Assembly: GCA_026419785.1 (NCBI GenBank)
Contig: JAODTK010001043.1
Span: 620,001 to 684,000, forward strand
Length of the DNA: 64,000 nucleotides
Direction: 5' to 3'
DNA from: Sclerodactyla briareus
Taxonomy: Eukaryota > Echinodermata > Holothuroidea > Dendrochirotida > Sclerodactylidae
Under the pieces are notes generated by a model. That model was not told where the DNA came from. It searched no databases and saw only the letters and a program-made list of their open reading frames with translations. Shown piece after piece: positions 46,134 to 58,339 of this stretch; position 1 is the stretch's first letter; each line of letters starts with the position of its first letter. A program made the translations under genes and the position numbers.

Positions 46134-47813
46134 AGTTGGTATTTTACCGTAAATTTACATGGTCAAATTACCCGGGTAATTTACCGCCATCATATTTAGT
46201 GGTAAAAGGTAAAATATGGTAAAAATTCAGTAAAAATAGGAATTCCAGCAATTTTCATGAACAATTTGATGGAGTTATAAAGGTAAATGAGTTTTCATAG
46301 GGAAACACTCAATATCTTTTCTTCTCAGAGGAGCAATCCCCTCTCTTTAGGCCTATATCCCAATCTTGACTATTTGACAAATCGCCAATTTATCACAGCT
46401 TTCTATACTTGACTGGGGTATACAGTTTGTCCAAACCACAATTCTTTGTAGGCATCAAAAAAATATTTTACGGAGCTTCTGCACCACTGCGGCTATTATA
46501 GCAGGAACATAGGTGAAGGTTGGTTCATTGGGTTCACCCACCCCCACCCCCCCTCCCCTCTCCCATCAACAACTCCCCTATACAAGGGGTCAGAAAAAAA
46601 AGAAATGTGTGGGATTTTAAAGTTTTTACAATTATCACTGACTTTACTGTGCCGACCAATTATACATTGCCCCCCATGTCCCCATTTTGTGAATACGCCG
46701 CTCGTCTATGCAACAGGTACCCCCCCCCCCCCTCCCCTGTTCTCCCTCCAATGGTTAATCTGTGACCATGGAGGTATCACTTCAGAGACCTCCACGCTCT
46801 GACTAGTGGACTTATCCACTTCTGTAATATCCTAATTTTTCATATCATAACTTGCCCTGGCCACAAGGTCAAATATCACACAGATTCAGTGTTTTATGTC
46901 TGTCAAGAGGGCAACTGATGGTTGAGTATGTGATTTATCAACTGTATGAGTGTCTTGGGGTATTTTAATAATTTTATAAGTCCTTTCTTCTCTGCCCATA
47001 TCATGTGTGTATGGCAAATTGCCATAGGTAGTGGCTCCGTACACAGTATGCAAAACACTATAGTGTGGTCGTTCTCAAAATGCACCAATGTATGCAGCTC
47101 ACTTTACTTTACTGTCTTGTAAATAGCGCCCACCATTGCCATATCACTCTGGGGTATATCTTCTTTAAAGAGTCAATAATGAATAGTGTGGCTGATAAAC
47201 ATAGATAGCAAGGCTGAGACATTTGAGTTCTTTTTAAACATAGTACAAAGAGCAGAACACTCTTGTATGGATAATAAAGAAGTGGGCAGGGGTCCACATC
47301 ATTTGTGTACGACAAATTGTCATGTCACCTCTGGGTATATCTTTAAGAATTAAGAATAAAAGTTGAGCATTTGAAATGCAACTGGGTTTTCCTTCATTTC
47401 TCACACTTCCAATTACCTTTTTAAAGCTAATATCGATCTAAAAAGGTGGCACTGGTTGACAATCATGTGTGTCAACATATTGCCATATCACTCTGGGAAT
47501 ATCTCCTTTAAAGAGTTATAATAAATCTCGCGTGATCATATAAAAATACAACATGGTTTTCCTTCATTTCTCAGACTCCCAATGACATTTTTTCAAAGCT
47601 AATATGCATCTGAGAAGTTTTGCACTCATAATAATTCATGTGGAAACTAGTAAGTACGACACTCTGGTTTACTTATTAGCAGTCTGGTGATCGTATTATC
47701 TATTTTATTATTTTACCTATTTACCTATTTAACCTTGTTTACTGTTAATTTACCGTCGTTTACCGGTAATTTTACCGCCATTTAATAATTTAACCGGTAA
47801 AATTAACACACTG
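46134..47813. mobile_element. Non-autonomous hAT-like element, 1680 bp, with target-site duplication
   Basis: Left end CAGTGTTGTGAGTTGGTATT and right end (read inward) CAGTGTGTTAATTTTACCGG form imperfect inverted repeats whose subterminal DNA is rich in TTTACC and GGTAAA on both sides. The flanks are TATCTGAG (46126-46133) and TATCGAG (47814-47820), an 8-bp duplication with one base lost. The interior holds a C-run-bearing insert near 46540-46750 and three tandem units of about 165-180 bp (ATATCACTCTGGGxTATATC at 47141, 47322 and 47485). No transposase frame is present, so it would depend on a partner. The CAGTGTTG ends and 8-bp duplication are typical of hAT elements. Confidence 0.82.
47100..47640. 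repeat. Internal tandem repeat of the hAT-like element, 163-181-bp unit
   Basis: Three units sharing ATATCACTCTGGG, TTTAAAGAGT, GGTTTTCCTTCATTTCTCA and TTTCAAAGCTAATAT blocks, with one weaker unit upstream near 46990. Confidence 0.8.
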
Positions 47814-47820
47814 TATCGAG

Positions 47821-48607
47821 CATTACTATGAGTTGGGCTTCAGACACCCATCAGCCGCTAGGGCAGTTTCACAAGATTAAAGATTCTCAACTGGATTGAG
47901 GATGGGCCCAACTATAATGACCTAGTATATTGGAATTCTTACAACATAAGATAATCTGGCATGGGTGTATTCCTTAGTCCATACCGATAGTTTCATTGCC
48001 CGGGCGTGGGGTTTATTCCCTGTACTTTCTGGTTTTTATAGACTGCATACTATTGCTCCGCATTTTCCCCTAAACCTATCGTAAATTTTGTTTTAAGAGA
48101 GCTGTCTGTGAAATGTAGCAGTTTCAAAAGAATGTTAGAGTAATGGTTCTTCCTCTTGCAATTGACAGCTTGACATCTTGGAAAAAATCATTTCAAAATT
48201 CCAATACTGTACAGATGTTTCTGGAAGATTAGGTGCCTAAAGGTTATGAATGAACAAGTGATTTTTTTTTTTTTGTGGGGTGAGGGGTGTTCGCTTTACA
48301 TTGTTAATTTTTATTATATAAGTGTTCAGAAATAATTGGTCATTTCATGGACTGGACGACTCTCAAAGCTCCACAGGGATTCTACGCTTCCTTATTTTCC
48401 ATTTTTTACTGAGTTTTTGTTATAATTATACATTTCCTGCCTGCAAGTCGAGATGTTAACAGAAAATTGGGCCGTTTGCATTAAAACTGGGATCAGTACA
48501 ATTAGCGTCAAATAAATATATTTTATGATTTACAAGAACCAAAAAGTTCCTCTCTTAGAACTAATTACGAAATTGTAAAAGATGGTGTTCCATCCTTAAT
48601 TGGATCG
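47821..48607. other. No recognisable feature
   Basis: AT-rich; T-run at 48263-48274. Confidence 0.4.
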
Positions 48608-48810
48608 GAGATCGGATTAGCTCAGTTAGTAGACCCAACTCCCAAGTGCGAGAACATAAGTTTAAATCCCACAACCGATTCAATCTTTCCTTCCCGTCGT
48701 GGGCCCTTGGGCCCGGTGAATATCACCTTCATTGCTCCTCTATTCTCAGGTGTTAAATGGGCACCTGCGAGGGAGTTGGGTACAATCGCAATTGTATAAG
48801 CTGCTGCCAT
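48608..48810 (+). repeat. tRNA-derived SINE
   Basis: Head: TTAGCTCAGTTAGTAG (A-box region, 48617-48632) and AAGTTTAAATCCC (B-box-like, 48658-48670), with a tRNA-like arm between them. Body: CTCAGGTGTTAAATGGGCAC and CTGCGAGGGAGTTGGGTACA. The ATTAGCTCAG start and decayed B box point to a SINE, not a tRNA gene. A tail repeat is not clear. Confidence 0.72.
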
Positions 48811-49789
48811 TTACTCTTCCTGGTGATTCACAGATTTTCTTGCTCCATTTTCACAACATGAAACTTAATCAAGGATTTATAATCAAGCGATGGTAGGTAG
48901 TCATCCAAGCAACACACCTACAGTATAGTGACCCCAAGATTTTTATAGGTGGGGGGGGGGGGGGGTACTTGTGAAACAACGTCCTTCATAGCACTATTTT
49001 GAACTGGACCAACTGTTAAACAGCTTTAGCATATTAGCAGAATTGTGATTAGAACCACCCTCAAGGCCCTTGGTTTTCATCACATTTTGGTAACAGAAAA
49101 ATATGGATCACAAGTTGTGAAAATGTGATTTTTCCCCCCAATGAATGGGTTTAATAGGTGCTCTCAACTATTGCATTGCAGGCCCAAATTGCATCTAGTA
49201 CCTAACTGACAATGCAAACATTTTCATGCACACCCTCGCCCTCAGACCCCTCCCCATTTTTGTCCGTCTACAAACGTCAGCCCGGCCCCCCCCACTAAAA
49301 ACAAAATAATTCGTTCCTACTTCACTGTTTTGAATAACGTGTTAGTTGTCTACTAAATTTTTTGGGGCAAAAACAATCAATGCTCTGTTTGTTCTGGTTC
49401 AACTTGAATTTATATTTTGGCCTCCATCCAATCACTGACCTCCTCTAGACATGCCTCCAGCCGTTGTCGATACATGTGCACTGCTAAACTGCCTAAAATT
49501 CAGATGGTTGACAACTAATTTGTCTAAATACTGCCTATATCATTAGTCCGATCATCCCGTCAGGTGGCACCGAAAGAAATGACCGAGGTTGAGGGCAAAC
49601 ACCATTATCTTCGACATCCGGTGGCCCGCATATTCAAGTTGACAGATGGAGGCGGGGGTGGGGGCGGGACGGCAACCGACGCGCGAGGATTTTTTTTTCA
49701 AGAAAACAAATTGTAAAAAAGAAAAAAAAAAAAAAATTGCGGCTTTGAGACTCAAGTTAGCTTGACATGGCCGCGCCTAAATCAACCCG
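48811..49789. other. No gene; G15 run at 48951-48965
   Basis: The G-run and a C-run near 49285 suggest small transposon pieces. An A-rich tract lies at 49717-49735. Confidence 0.4.
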
Positions 49790-50300
49790 GGAAGGGTAAT
49801 TTTCCGGCGATCTGGGGCTCGTAAACCAAAACCATTCTGTACATCCCGCCAACTGATTGTTGCCGCCCCGCGTATTGTCAATTGGTACCCCCAATCAATG
49901 TCTGTGGCCCCCCCCCTTGGGCCCCAAAATAAAAATCTGGTGACGCCAACACTTGCCAAAGGCACGCAATAATTCGAGTGCATGGACAAATGACTGGTGC
50001 AGCATGACCTTGAGCATGCATGGGGAATGGATGTCATGTAGATGAACTTGTATCATTCGATACCGATCATAGAGGCATGGCAGGAATGAATTGTTGGATT
50101 TGGCTTCACTTGTTCTTTTGGCTCTGAGCACGTCCACCAGACTCTAGAGAGCAGCATTTTCTCAGACACCTCCCTGAACATCCTGGGTCATGTAACTTAG
50201 AGCACCAGGAAGTGCCCGTTCCTTTCCTGAATCTGGAGGTTTGTGAAACGAAAATTTTCTGGGCGCCAACTGGTGGTGACCATATTTCGGGCGAATAAAC
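49790..50300. repeat. Second dispersed repeat family, copy 3 of 3
   Basis: Collinear with 35860-36360. The related CAATGGTGGCxCTCG phrase reappears after a gap at 50692. Frames on the minus strand (49777-50357) come from the repeat. Confidence 0.8.
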
Positions 50301-51586
50301 CGAATTAGGAGGAATTAGAGCGGGGAGAAGCAAAAATAGAAAAGGATACTTCCCCAAAATATACCAAAGCAGTGCCCAAATTTTGATTGAATGACCCCAA
50401 AATGTTGGAAAAAAACAAATTGCGCGCTCGGCGACCGCAGTTGTCTAGTTCGTGATCAGTAGGCTTTATGTACCTGATTGAATAAAATTAGGCAACATTT
50501 TTGGGATTTGGGAAATTTCTTCTTATAACATGACACAAGCACGCATGTTGATGTCAACCGCCTCTACAAAAGGTTGGCTATGCCACGCAGTGAACTCCTT
50601 AAAATAGGGGTCAGGGAAGTGTAGTGCCATTTCCTGCCAGGGGGGGGGGGCCTCATTTTCCACAAATTCCGTGACGCGCTCCGCGAACAAATGGTGGCGC
50701 TCGTAGATAGTACACTGGCGCCCCAGCCCCACGGGAAAAAATCCTGGGTACGACAATGGACTGACCCATACCGAGCAAGAGGGCTGAAGGTTTCGTTCTT
50801 TCGAACACCTTACACTGATGTGGGTTCTATGTGAGGTAGAGGAGTATGCCACTCGACGCCGACAGTCGCGTTTACATGATACCCCCCACTCCCGATTCCC
50901 TAGAATAACGTGGTCTGAATCTGTTTATTCTCCAAATAAACTTCTAACTTCCTAATAATGATCCAAAACTGTCGTCATAATTTGGTATTGCTGCCAGACT
51001 TGGAGCCAGTTGATTTCCTGTCTACGGCGAGATATTTTAACTACGACCAAACTGCCTCGAACGTGACTTTGTGACGTCATGCAAACTACGCGATGACAAG
51101 ATGCACGTGACGACAAAGTCCGCTTTCAATCTTGTAACTAGCTGTTGCCTTACCCATTGCTTGTTGCAAATTTGTTCATTAATTTTGTTTGCTCTCTGTG
51201 GCAACTACCAGGCCACTTTGGAACAGGTCTAACAAATATTTATGGCACTACTTCGTGCGTACGATGTGATTAAGGTACGAAAACAAAGGCCAAAGATTCG
51301 TTCTAGAATGTCTGTTAGGGGACTGTGAACTTTGATTTTCCAGTGGAGCAAAATATGGAAAACGTCCAACCTAGTGGGAATTAACACGGGATCAATTAAT
51401 TCTATTGTACGAAGTACGGCCTTTAAGATGGTATGAGCGTGGTCGTCAAAACCTTTAAAGTGACAGCCTAAGGGTTGCCCGCGTAAGTGAGGTCACTGGG
51501 TATAGCGAGGCCATTAGGGTGCACCATCCGGGTGTTAGAATGGGACACTCAGTGAATAAAAGGGGGACAGGTGGATTGGAAACCGG
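50301..51586. other. No supported gene
   Basis: A minus frame at 50523-50852 (109 codons) has a protein-like part (LFAERVTEFVENE, FPDPYFKEFTAWHSQPFVEA) but overlaps DNA shared with 16120-16170 and carries a G-run, so it is probably transposon-derived. Confidence 0.35.
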
Positions 51587-51594
51587 GATATAAA
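51587..51594 (+). promoter_or_regulatory. TATA-like box upstream of candidate peptide exon
   Basis: GATATAAA about 105 bp upstream of the candidate start at 51696, at a plausible distance for a 75-bp 5' untranslated region. Weak on its own in this composition. Confidence 0.22.
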
Positions 51595-51695
51595 CTAGGT
51601 GGCTTCTCTGTGATAGCGATGAGTACAACGTCTTCCGGGAACCTAATAATTACTCACTTCAGACGGAGCAGTTACAAAGTAATTGATTATATCAA

Positions 51696-51935
51696 GTGAA
51701 GGTACGGTGCCCAGTGTTCACCATCATTTTGAGTTTCGCTGTGGTAACAGTGGGTTCCGCTGTAAACAGTGGGAATTTGTCCGAGCCGGACAAACTCCAC
51801 TGGCTGTCCAAGGATAATGGTCGCGAACATAGCCACTATGATGAAGTCAAGCGGGACACCCGTGACATCCAGAGAAAATCGCCCGCGTGTGGTGTCTGCT
51901 ATAATAGACGGTGTGTGCATAAAGTATTCCGTACC
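51696..51935 (+). CDS. Candidate first exon of a secreted peptide precursor
   Basis: The frame begins with a textbook secretion signal: a basic start (KVRCP), a hydrophobic core FTIILSFAVVTVGSA with small residues at the likely cleavage site, then a polar pro-region. A dibasic KR (DEVKRDTRD) and an RK precede a short cysteine-bearing stretch, SPACGVCYNRRCVHK, a layout like that of neuropeptide or antimicrobial precursors. The product family is unknown to me. The assembled first codon is GTG, with a stop upstream at 51684 and no in-frame ATG; a single lost A would give ATGAAG, but that is conjecture. After CVHK the frame stays open to 52079 with less protein-like content, so an exon end near 51930 is likely. 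A GTG start, a sequencing error and a chance frame all remain possible. Confidence 0.32.
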
Positions 51936-52545
51936 GTATTTGTGAGGCTAAGATTCACATTTATTAGTTTGGCGATCTTTGGATGTGATATCCAGATTCC
52001 CGACTGGCTTAGGCTATGCCCCATCAACTTCCAGTACGTTCCAGTAGTATTTGGATTCGCTCTGTTTCGTAAAAAGTAAAGTAAAACCGCCCAGATAAAA
52101 AGCCAAAGCTGCAGTACTAACATGGGTGGTAATCCTCATTTTCGACGCCGAGTGCCACCGATTTATTTTGCCCTACACAGAAAGAAGATTCTAGTAACAG
52201 TTGTAAGCACGCAAAAATATCGGCTATCGGCTCTCACAGTTGTTGAGCCACAGCAAGTTGGGACTATGATACCGGTACCTACCACAAACTCGGTACGTGT
52301 TTCACCACAGTGAAATTGTGAACAGTTAGCTCTAAAGTGATTGGTTGAAATCGTAATTTTTGTCAGCGGGGAAATTTGGAATTGAACTTAAGAGTGTATT
52401 TGTGGTTGAGCCAATAGCTCAGTCTGTATTCTAGTGTGTAAGCGGAGGGATTGTGAAAGTTAGTGCAATGTACCGGATCAGTAGCTAGCCCAGTGAGTAG
52501 GCCATGCCTAGCGCAAAAACGTTGGGTCTATTATAGTTAGGACTG
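51936..52545. other. No recognisable feature
   Basis: Continuation of open frames without recognisable content. Confidence 0.35.
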
Positions 52546-52612
52546 CTGGGATTCGAACACGGAGTTTTTACTTTACTATGCCCGTCTTCCGCTCTTTGCC
52601 ATTCTTCCGCCC
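52545..52612 (-). repeat. tRNA-like segment, probable SINE head
   Basis: On the minus strand TGGCAAAGAGCGG (A box, 52589-52601) precedes GTGTTCGAATCCC (B box, 52548-52560) by about 41 bp. The B box is nearly perfect. The expected stems do not close cleanly, so a SINE head is favoured over a tRNA gene. Confidence 0.55.
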
Positions 52613-52727
52613 AACTGACCATTTAACTCCTTCAAATTTATATCAATGTAAATGGACTGAAGGTTCTGATATACCAATCGGGGGGGGAATTCGGTTTTGT
52701 TATGCAATTACTGTTCTAGCAGGAGGC

Positions 52728-52815
52728 ATTGGCGTAGCCAGAGGGGCACGGGGGCCATGCCCCCCAATCGAATTGCCCCCCCCAATCGAATTCCCCCCCC
52801 CCCAATTTTTTTTCA
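52728..52815 (+). mobile_element. MITE terminus with G/C hairpin
   Basis: CATTGGCGTAGCCAGAGGGG, then GGGGGC-CAT-GCCCCC (52750-52764) and two CCCCAATCGAATT units. Same design as the termini at 37.4 and 45.6 kb. The far end is not identified. Confidence 0.55.
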
Positions 52816-54043
52816 CTTTTAAAACAACATTTGGCAATTATGCGGCTCTCTCTTTCTCATTGGCTGGTCAGATTGCCCGAATTCTCCTCTGACAGACCAA
52901 TTTTTTGGTCAATAGCCGAACAGTGTGCCAAATTTTCGGCTTCGCGCGCAGTAGTACCCGTTGATACACGATTTTTTACCCATTGGAGGTGCGGCAAGTT
53001 CTTGATCATAGAAGAAATTGGCAAACGAGGGGGGTGCGTAGATACCCTCCAACAGCATTTGTCACTTATGTTGTTCCCGCTCTCCTCAATCCCAGTCAGA
53101 TTGCGGAATAGTTAATTGTTGGTCAATATTCCAACCAACATAGGCGAGGTGAAAGGGGGGAGGGCACTAGCTAGCCATCCCAGTTCGAGGCAAAAACAGT
53201 GACAGAATGATGAAAAAACCCTCCCAGGAAAATATTACCCCCGTACGCAATAGGGGGAATCATAGATGAACATCCAAGCCAATGCGCAAAAAATGCGTGC
53301 TTCTGCGCAATAGTAGCCGGGGTTTTGTTGTCTTCGGCTTTTAATACAAACCGACAATAACGATTTGAGACTTCGGGCAAATTGTAGTTGGTTTTTTTGA
53401 GATTATTCAATGTTGATCCTGTGGCTATTAGCATCCTAGGAACATCTCTGGCCAGCTGAAGCATGGCCATAAGGGAGCGAGCGTAGACACCCCCTCAAAT
53501 TCTACCAAGACAGTTGATATTGGTCCAATGAGGGACGCCGAAAAGGATAAAATAATTGAGACCGAATATACAGTAGGGAAATGGATAAAAATTCAGACAA
53601 AGGCGAAATTCGGAGGAATTTCAAGCGAAACAAGCAATTTTTTTGGAGCGGTTCGCGCGCTGGTAGTACTTTGCCATCCATGCGGCTTTCAAGATGGGGA
53701 GATGTTTTTTGCCCCCCCCCCGAAAAAAGGAAGAGTCCTGTACGCCTATGATCTGAAGCCACGTGGAGATATAACAATGTGACCACTCTCAAGAACAAGA
53801 TTTGTCGTCTAGGAAAAAATGACTTCAAATGATGGCCAAATGTTGAACCAGATTTCATTGGGGTTCCTAAAAATGCAAACATTTTCCAGAGCGGGGGAGT
53901 CATGCAATTTCGAAAATATATGGATGGAAAAAATTATTGGTCGTAAGGTTCCACAGAGGAATGGGTTGCTCAGTTTGTGTTCAGAAATTGTGATACCAGT
54001 GTTCTTGGGAATATGAATCCAAACTGTTCCTCGGACGCTACTT
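52816..54043. other. No supported gene
   Basis: C-run at 53714 inside otherwise AT-rich DNA. Frames of 84-133 codons overlap on both strands with no recognisable motif. Confidence 0.35.
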
Positions 54044-54070
54044 AAAAAAAAAAAAAAAAAAAAAAAAAAA
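54044..54070 (+). repeat. A27 homopolymer
   Basis: Uninterrupted run of 27 A. It could be a retroposon tail, but no element is recognisable upstream. Confidence 0.85.
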
Positions 54071-54839
54071 CTAGTGGCAGGAACCACTGCTCAGAAAGTA
54101 TTTCGCGCCACGGTTCGTGAAAAATGAGCCTCACTTCTGAAGGTCTTTAAATAGAATGTTTTTACAGTTTGCCCTATAGTTTGAGTTGCAGCGGTTTAAT
54201 AACCATTGTTATACCTTATATATAGTTTGTTAGTTAAAATACAGAGGAAGTATTCGTTCATTGATTGACAGACAGACAGACGACAGGCAGAATCAAGATA
54301 GGGGCGTAATCTGAGTGGATACTCCACATTTTATGTGACCACGCTCAATTAATTCCCACAGATTACTTTACCAAGGTTATTATGGGCAGAAGAATCGAAG
54401 GGTAAGACTACACCAAGGGATCCCTTCGAAGACGATTTCCTTTGGATGAACCCTAGAAGCCTCTCGACCGCTCGCGAAAGCGTGGGATCGATGGAAGGAG
54501 CAGAAGTCTGGTTCGAGCCGTATTTTGCCGCCTACGCCAACGAAATCGTCAACACTCCTGAGGACATAGCCAGGTTTCCCCCTCATTCAACGCTTGGAGA
54601 AATCAGGTCTCGGAGTCGTTAGCGCCATTATTGGGAACGGGACACAAGTACTGCGGAGGCAATCTTAGTCATTGTGCCCAATCAGGTGATTTTTAAAAGG
54701 TTAATTTAAATGGAAACACCTGAAATAGACAAACGCCTGTACACTTGTATTCCTTGCCAAAAAGCAAACAGAAATCTATACAAAACATCGCGCTTGCATA
54801 AACGCATATATACGAAGGCAAAATAATCTATGCAATTCA
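54071..54839. other. No recognisable feature
   Basis: Short GACA repeat near 54268-54290. A minus frame at 54380-54586 is unsupported. Confidence 0.4.
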
Positions 54840-54935
54840 ATAGACGTGCATAGGTGTGGTGTTTGCGGGCGTGCGTGGGGTGTATGTGTGTGGTGAAGGG
54901 GGTGGGGGTTAATGTGTGCGTGTGTGTGTCACTCT
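54840..54935. repeat. TG-rich microsatellite
   Basis: Imperfect GTGTGT/GGGTG repeat. The preceding AATCTATGCA phrase is also found before the repeat at 31.7 kb (about 31660), hinting at a shared parent element. Confidence 0.85.
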
Positions 54936-54959
54936 CGTGGACGAAGGATACGCAAAGCA

Positions 54960-55472
54960 GGTAGGAATTGACGTTGGTCATGTGGATTGAACATGTTGTT
55001 GAAAAAGTGATTCCAGTTGTTTTTGGCGTTAGGGATAAAGTTATTTCAAGGTCGTTAGAGGAAAGTCCGAAAAGCTTGTCAGCCCGATATGTGAGGGACC
55101 AAGTACTTATTCAAGTTCGGAATAGATATGTGGAGGGCACGTGGAGTAAAGATGAACCCCATTGTTTCAGTGTTAGAGTCAAGGTCATTCAAGTCACTAG
55201 AAGACAATCTTCATATATTTTGGAAAAGAAACATTCCATGGCTTAATGGAATAGTTTTGTACTCAAGCTACGAACTACGTGAAAGCTCGAAACAGCCTAA
55301 GGCACTTGAAATGTAGATCCATTTGACGTTCGGCATGACACCTTGCCAGCCCAAATTTTTAGGAGGGATGACGTAATGGAAAGTTTTGTTGTCTGTGAAA
55401 ACTTCACTGAGACCTACTTTGACCTTTGACCTCCTCGACACATTTGACTCGTGGCAATGAGGGACTGATCTG
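54960..55472. repeat. AGGTCA-type repeat with AAAGTTTTGTTGTCTGTG unit
   Basis: TCAAGGTCA at 55179-55187, and a unit GATGACGTAATGGAAAGTTT to GTCTGTG (55367-55397), shared with 37.65 and 57.4 kb. Frames at 54968-55316 lie inside. Confidence 0.6.
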
Positions 55473-56620
55473 TAGCTCAACCAGCTGTGCTGGTTGAGCT
55501 ATGTGTGTTCAAGTCTATCTATCATCTATCTATCGTCTATCTTCTATCTATTACTATCTATCTATCTCATCTATCTCATCTATCTATCGATCTATCTATC
55601 TATCGATCTATCTACTAATCTATCTATATCATCTATCTATCTACTATCTATCTACTGTTTTGGGCCACAAATGTGCGTGCTGATGCATCTCGATCAGACT
55701 GGTACAAGATTTATTGACTGTGGTCCTCGCTGACCCACACTGAAGGTCAAGGTCAAATGGCATTAAACGCTACAATGGGACCATGTATAGGTGGGGGAAA
55801 ACTGCAAAACGCTATAATATCTGGGTAGAGGGCTTTTTATTGGGTGTGTTCCGGAATATTGGGCCTAGGGCCCACTTTGGGCTCTAGGGCCCTTATATGA
55901 AAATACCAACCAAATCATTGTCGTCCTACAAATTTTTGGTGCATAGTGCTGACAAGCGGTCAATAATGATGTTCTGACAGTCGTACGATCGGCGTTGAGG
56001 AAGTTTTGGTCCAAAGCACCCCCCCCCCCCCTCTTGGGCGGGGTCCATTTTATGAAATTTCAAACAATGGTACTGAAATGAACCCCTCCACAAGCTTCAA
56101 TCGTTTCTCTTCAAGTTACATGTAAGGTCCTGACTAGAGGGTATGGGGGTGTATGGGAAAGGTTGGGCACAGGGGCCCCCTTTGAGCTCTTGGGACCATT
56201 TTGAAATACAGCAAAAACCGGTATCCCCAACAAATTCTGTTGCACAGTGCTGCTGTTCAGTCATGATCATGGCCTGATGGCCATAACTTCATCGTGTCCC
56301 ATTGGATGTAGGACCCAATCGCCAAGTGGGGGCCCTGGGGCCATCATGTGGAATTACCGCAAAGGGTTCTCCTCTAATAGCCATACCTTTGGGTGTTACA
56401 GGAATTTTTGTCGCGGGCCAATTTTATGAAATTTCACATAATAGTACATGGAAATCAATGAGAGTACTACATGTATTGGTCCTTGATTAGAGGGCCATGG
56501 AGGGTGTTTGGGAAATTTTTGGGTCCAGGCCCAGCTCGGGCCCTAGAACTCAATTATTTTCGGAACCATTGTACAGGATTTGAGGTGAAAGGTCAATAAA
56601 GGGAGTAGTAGGCCAATTAT
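55473..56620. mobile_element. Structured repeat: hairpin, ATCT microsatellite, satellite array (copy 3)
   Basis: Perfect 13-bp hairpin TAGCTCAACCAGC-TGT-GCTGGTTGAGCTA (55473-55501), then an ATCT microsatellite (55511-55655), then TTTTGGGCCACAAATG, TCAAGGTCA at 55747-55755, and satellite monomers with markers GTGCATAGTGCTGA (about 55940) and GTTGCACAGTGCTGCTG (56241), about 300 bp apart. Same order as at 19.6 kb. The Tyr/Ser/Ile-rich frames over the microsatellite are artefacts. Confidence 0.78.
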
Positions 56621-57738
56621 GTTCAAATTTTGAAATAATTTACAAATTGCATTTTTTGGCCCTTACATACTCATGCTTTGATGGATCATGACCCAGGACT
56701 TGGTCACACAATGTTTATGACCAATGGGTCATATTGACCACCTATAGCGTCAAGGTAAATGACATTGAGGGGGCACAAGGGCCATGTTGTGGAAAAGCTG
56801 CAACATGCGAACTTCTCTACAGATTAGGTCAGATGCCATGATATGTGAACAGTTTAATTATTGACTAGTGATACATATGGGTCGACAGGAATGGTAGGTG
56901 AAAGGTCATTAAAAGAGGGGGGGGGTATTAGGCATTATTTTGTTCAAAATTGTAGAATTATATGCAATTTGCATTTTGGCAATTAATGCTCATTATTTAA
57001 TTCATTGACTACTGGGTGAAATTTGGACTACCCAAAGTTCAAGGCCAAAGGGTATTGACAGAGCCGAATGGGCCATTGTGTAAAGAAACTCTGTTTCTCT
57101 ACACATATGAAGTTGTATCGTCATGATGCGAGCGCAGTATCATCATAGGTAAGTATGACTGAAATCAATGCACCACTCCAATAACACATCATCCCAGCTC
57201 ACTACATATGAAAATTGGTCCGGTGTTGAGCACTGAACCATGGTCTCTATTTGGTGATGACCATCGAGGAAAAACACACAAAGTCATTTTACACTGACGT
57301 CTACGTCACTCCTATATCAAGCCATCGCAAGTTCTGAACCTTTGTTGTTGAAGGTTCAAACAGCCTTAAAAACACTGAATGTGACGATGGACATTGACAC
57401 TGTGACAACAAAATATTTCGGGGGGTGGTGGTAATGGTTCGTTCGGTCTGTGCAAACTTATCGTGTGACTTACGCCCTATGATCGTTGACCCATTTCGGC
57501 CACATGATCGTGTGACCTTCCGGGTAAGATGTGTATGATCAATCCGTCTTGTTGAAACAAACCTCGAAGTTGATTACACTGATGTTCCGCAACTTTCATC
57601 ACAGCTGTCCCAGTTATGAACCTTCCTGAAAGGCTAAAAAAACAAACATACGAAATGTTGATCAATTTGTGACGTTTGGCATTGATATTCTTGTCGATGA
57701 AACATTTCAGGGTATGCTGTAATTGTGAGTGGAGATGC
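56621..57738. repeat. AGGTCA-type dispersed repeat
   Basis: Phrases AAAGGTCATTAAAAG, GACCACCTATAGCGTCAAGG and GTTCAAGGCCAAAGGGTATT; then 57300-57720 resembles 37.6-38.0 kb (ACATTGACACTGTGACAACA and related). Confidence 0.6.
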
Positions 57739-57776
57739 TTTTTTTTTCCTTTGCTTTTTTTTTTGTTTTTTTTTTC
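57739..57776. repeat. T-rich tract
   Basis: Three T-runs separated by CC, GC and G. Confidence 0.85.
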
Positions 57777-58330
57777 TGCCTCATTGACTTTTGACGAACG
57801 CGAGCATGACTTGGGTCCTACCCATTAGCATTAGACCCTCATTGAGATTTTGAAGTAGTTACAACAACAATGGAGTTTTTCATACCCCATACTCCGGGTA
57901 GACCATCATCCTTTGCAGATAGGTTATAGCCTACTTCTTCGTGCGACTCCTACTGTTTTCCTGACGGAAACAATACTTAAGTAGATGTCAGTTGCGTACA
58001 ATAGTGTTGCCTGTGTACCAACATCTGCGTGGCCTTCGACTTAAGAAGGCTAATAGACATCTCTGAAGGCGTGGTCTCGCTGTAACGAAAAACAATAACG
58101 ATAAAAAAAAAACGCTTAAACATAAACCATGGGGCCGGTCTAAAACACGAAAACGATAAAAATGCGAATCGGATCCGCAGCGATAAGCAATGTTCCAATA
58201 AATTTGAACGATGAAATGGTGAATCAGGGAGTGATAACAAAAATGATTCAAAACATTTTATCGTCCGATTATAGATTATGGTAAGGCAAATGTCAGAAGT
58301 GCAATAAATCAACACCAAATTCAGAGCCTC
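57777..58330. other. No recognisable feature
   Basis: A minus frame of 170 codons (57977-58489) runs on into the palindromic array and is not protein-like. Confidence 0.4.
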
Positions 58331-58339
58331 GCGACTTCG

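Noticed and set aside
48608-48690. Functional tRNA gene
   Set aside because: A- and B-box-like sequences are present but the B box is decayed, stems do not close, and a SINE-type body follows.
55494-55733. Tyr/Ser/Ile/Leu-rich plus-strand frames
   Set aside because: They are translations of the ATCT microsatellite.
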